Shown here: in pieces, positions 62,850 to 64,000 of the stretch | Layout of the letters: each line of letters opens with the position of its first letter | Position numbering within the stretch: the first letter of the stretch is position 1 | Assembly (NCBI RefSeq): GCF_030690345.1 | Contig: NZ_JAUYGV010000008.1 | Span: forward strand, 560,433-624,432 | Direction: 5' to 3' | Source: Rheinheimera sp. | Lineage (GTDB): Bacteria > Pseudomonadota > Gammaproteobacteria > Enterobacterales > Alteromonadaceae | Length of the DNA: 64,000 nucleotides | The notes under the pieces: model-generated | Databases searched by the model: none | Seen by the model: the letters and a program-made list of their open reading frames with translations, nothing else | Told to the model about the DNA's origin: nothing | Position numbers and translations under genes: made by a program

Positions 62850-63539
62850 TTAGGGTAAATCGAAGACCAACGCTTTAACCGCCGCTGTGGCACTAAGCTG
62901 CAACGCCGTTTCGTCGATGATTTTAATACCATCACCGGGCTGCAGCTTGTTACCTGCCACGTCCAGCTCGCCGCTAATCAGGTGAATATACAACTTACGA
63001 CCTTTCTGTGTGCTGAAGTTCAGCTGCTCTGCCGTTGGCAGAATTAACTGATACAGCAAGGCGTCCTGGCGCAGCGTTAAACTGCCGTCACGGCCATCCG
63101 GAGACAAGATCAGCGTTAAGCCGTCGCGCTGGCCAAAGTCTTTTTGCTGATAGCCGGGCTCGCCGCCTTGTTGGTTTGGCTGCAGCCAAATTTGCAAAAA
63201 CGTCAGCTCATCCTGTTCGCTGGCATTAAACTCGCTGTGATAAATACCGCGGCCGGCGCTCATTAACTGAAACTCTCCGGCAGGCAGCACTTCGGTATTA
63301 CCGGCCGAGTCTTTGTGCGCAATGCTGCCGCTCAGTACCAGGCTTAAAATTTCCATATCTTTATGGCCATGGGTATCAAAACCCGCGCCCGGCGCTACTC
63401 TGTCGTCATTAATTACCCGCAGGGCTGAAAACCCCATTTGCGCGGGGTCGTAGTAGCTGGCAAAGGAAAAGGTGTGGCGGCTTTGTAACCAACCAAAATC
63501 GGCTTTACCGCGATCTGCTGCATATCTGATATCAAACAT
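62850..63539 (-). CDS. Pirin family cupin protein (YhhW-like)
   Basis: The 229-residue bicupin matches pirin: SRHTFSFASYYDP, GFSALRVINDDRVAPG, metal ligands in FDTHGHKDMEIL (His57, His59), GRGIYHSEFNASEQDE and LQIWLQPN. Pirins such as YhhW have quercetinase activity in vitro; the natural role is unclear. It diverges from an FMN reductase gene across a shared region with a perfect palindrome, so both may respond to quinone-like or redox-active compounds. Confidence 0.9.
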   Translation of the reverse strand: MFDIRYAADRGKADFGWLQSRHTFSFASYYDPAQMGFSALRVINDDRVAPGAGFDTHGHKDMEILSLVLSGSIAHKDSAGNTEVLPAGEFQLMSAGRGIYHSEFNASEQDELTFLQIWLQPNQQGGEPGYQQKDFGQRDGLTLILSPDGRDGSLTLRQDALLYQLILPTAEQLNFSTQKGRKLYIHLISGELDVAGNKLQPGDGIKIIDETALQLSATAAVKALVFDLP

Positions 63540-63625
63540 CTGGCTTCTCCTGAATTAAGTTCATATTACGCAGACAGCATAACGGCGCAGTTACAGCGGA
63601 AAAAGCGGAATAATTTGCGCTCAAT

Positions 63626-63642
63626 GTTCAAATAATTTGAAC
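63626..63642. promoter_or_regulatory. Operator-like palindrome between pirin and FMN reductase genes
   Basis: GTTCAAAT-A-ATTTGAAC is a perfect inverted repeat with a one-base centre. The adjoining AACCCGGGTT (63640-63649) is also palindromic. It lies 86 bases from the pirin start and 67 from the reductase start. Confidence 0.6.
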
Positions 63643-63709
63643 CCGGGTTAAACCCAGCCACCTAAGCTACACTGACACAGTCTTTTTTAAGCAACGTATG
63701 GAGCAAACA

Positions 63710-64000
63710 ATGAGTATTAATGTACTGGCCATTTGTGGCAGTTTACGGGCAAAATCTACCAACCGCGGTCTGGTGCGCTATGCCCAGGCCCATGCGCCGG
63801 ATGGCATGAAAATTCATCTGGCAGATTTAATGGAAGTACCATTTTATAATGCTGATCTGGCGGAAAAGCCGGCTGCAGTGCAGCAATTGCTGAAGCAGAT
63901 GGCCGAAGCTGATGCGCTGTTGCTCGGCTGTCCGGAATATAACTACTCACTGGCACCGGCGCTGAAAAACGCGCTGGACTGGGCCTCGCGTGAACCCGAC
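63710..64000 (+). CDS. NADPH-dependent FMN reductase, 3' end beyond the window
   Basis: The first 97 residues are present. ICGSLRAKSTNRGLV is the flavodoxin-like FMN phosphate loop and CPEYNYSLAPALKNALDWAS is the signature of NADPH-dependent FMN reductases such as ChrR/YieF, which reduce quinones, azo dyes or chromate. GGAG lies 7 bases before the ATG. It diverges from the pirin gene. The length and C-terminus cannot be judged here. Confidence 0.9.
   Translation, partial: MSINVLAICGSLRAKSTNRGLVRYAQAHAPDGMKIHLADLMEVPFYNADLAEKPAAVQQLLKQMAEADALLLGCPEYNYSLAPALKNALDWASREPD

Noticed and set aside
1-64000. tRNA, rRNA, CRISPR arrays, insertion sequences and prophage genes
   Set aside because: None was seen on reading both strands; a covariance-model search was not possible here.

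Overview
The window looks like chromosomal DNA of a free-living Gram-negative gammaproteobacterium. The housekeeping order gmk-rpoZ-spoT-ridA-...-recG, the many secreted lipoproteins, the TonB-dependent receptor and the PTS-free amino-sugar genes suggest a Rheinheimera/Arsukibacterium/Alishewanella-like organism. That placement is an inference from gene content; no rRNA or tRNA gene is present to confirm it.

Layout. 1-2.25 kb: most of a periplasmic beta-propeller sensor, cut by the window edge. 2.4-9.5 kb: DUF4442 thioesterase-like gene, gmk, rpoZ, spoT, ridA, an orphan solute-binding protein, recG. 9.5-11.7 kb: a convergent cation:proton antiporter, followed by a second in-frame copy of the last 35 codons of recG, which is a recombination scar. 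11.8-12.6 kb: a DUF1445 (D-glutamate cyclase-like) gene. 12.6-18.4 kb: an unrecognised exported three-gene operon (large lipoprotein, HEAT-repeat protein, metzincin lipoprotein) and an HDOD gene that shares a 20-bp upstream element with it. 18.8-21.6 kb: tandem paralogues fusing a SARP/BTAD-type regulator to an alpha/beta hydrolase. 21.7-26.3 kb: MetR-like regulator, GFA protein, zapE, beta-propeller lipoprotein. 26.5-30.8 kb: 5-oxoprolinase pxpABC, a DUF4392 gene and a D-amino-acid transaminase. 31-33.3 kb: a class 3 lipase between two paralogous exported DUF6795-like proteins, a probable effector/immunity cassette. 33.3-35.8 kb: PaiB-like and GNAT genes divergent from a MocR regulator.

35.8-61.4 kb is one long glycan-utilisation island. 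It contains (i) a GlcNAc-type kinase, cutC and an exported glycosylasparaginase; (ii) a TonB receptor with a four-discoidin-domain lipoprotein; (iii) a 3-keto-glycoside set (GMC oxidoreductase with its small subunit, DUF1080 hydrolase, two TIM-barrel isomerase-like proteins, Gfo/Idh reductase, MFS permease) around a LacI regulator, with four copies of a TGTAACCGGTTACA palindrome in front of its transcription units; and (iv) a PTS-independent N-acetylmuramic acid pathway (NagX-like acetyltransferase, GH3 beta-hexosaminidase, SSS symporter, BadF-family kinase, MurQ, NamZ). 61.4-64 kb: a second orphan binding protein, an NlpE-like lipoprotein, and pirin divergent from an FMN reductase that runs off the right edge.

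Working together (inference): NamZ and the GH3 enzyme would trim peptidoglycan to MurNAc and GlcNAc, the SSS symporter and kinases would import and phosphorylate them, and MurQ would feed GlcNAc-6-P to central metabolism. The 5-oxoproline/D-glutamate genes could handle the D-Glu of the stem peptide. The LacI set would oxidise, cleave and reduce glycosides through 3-keto intermediates.
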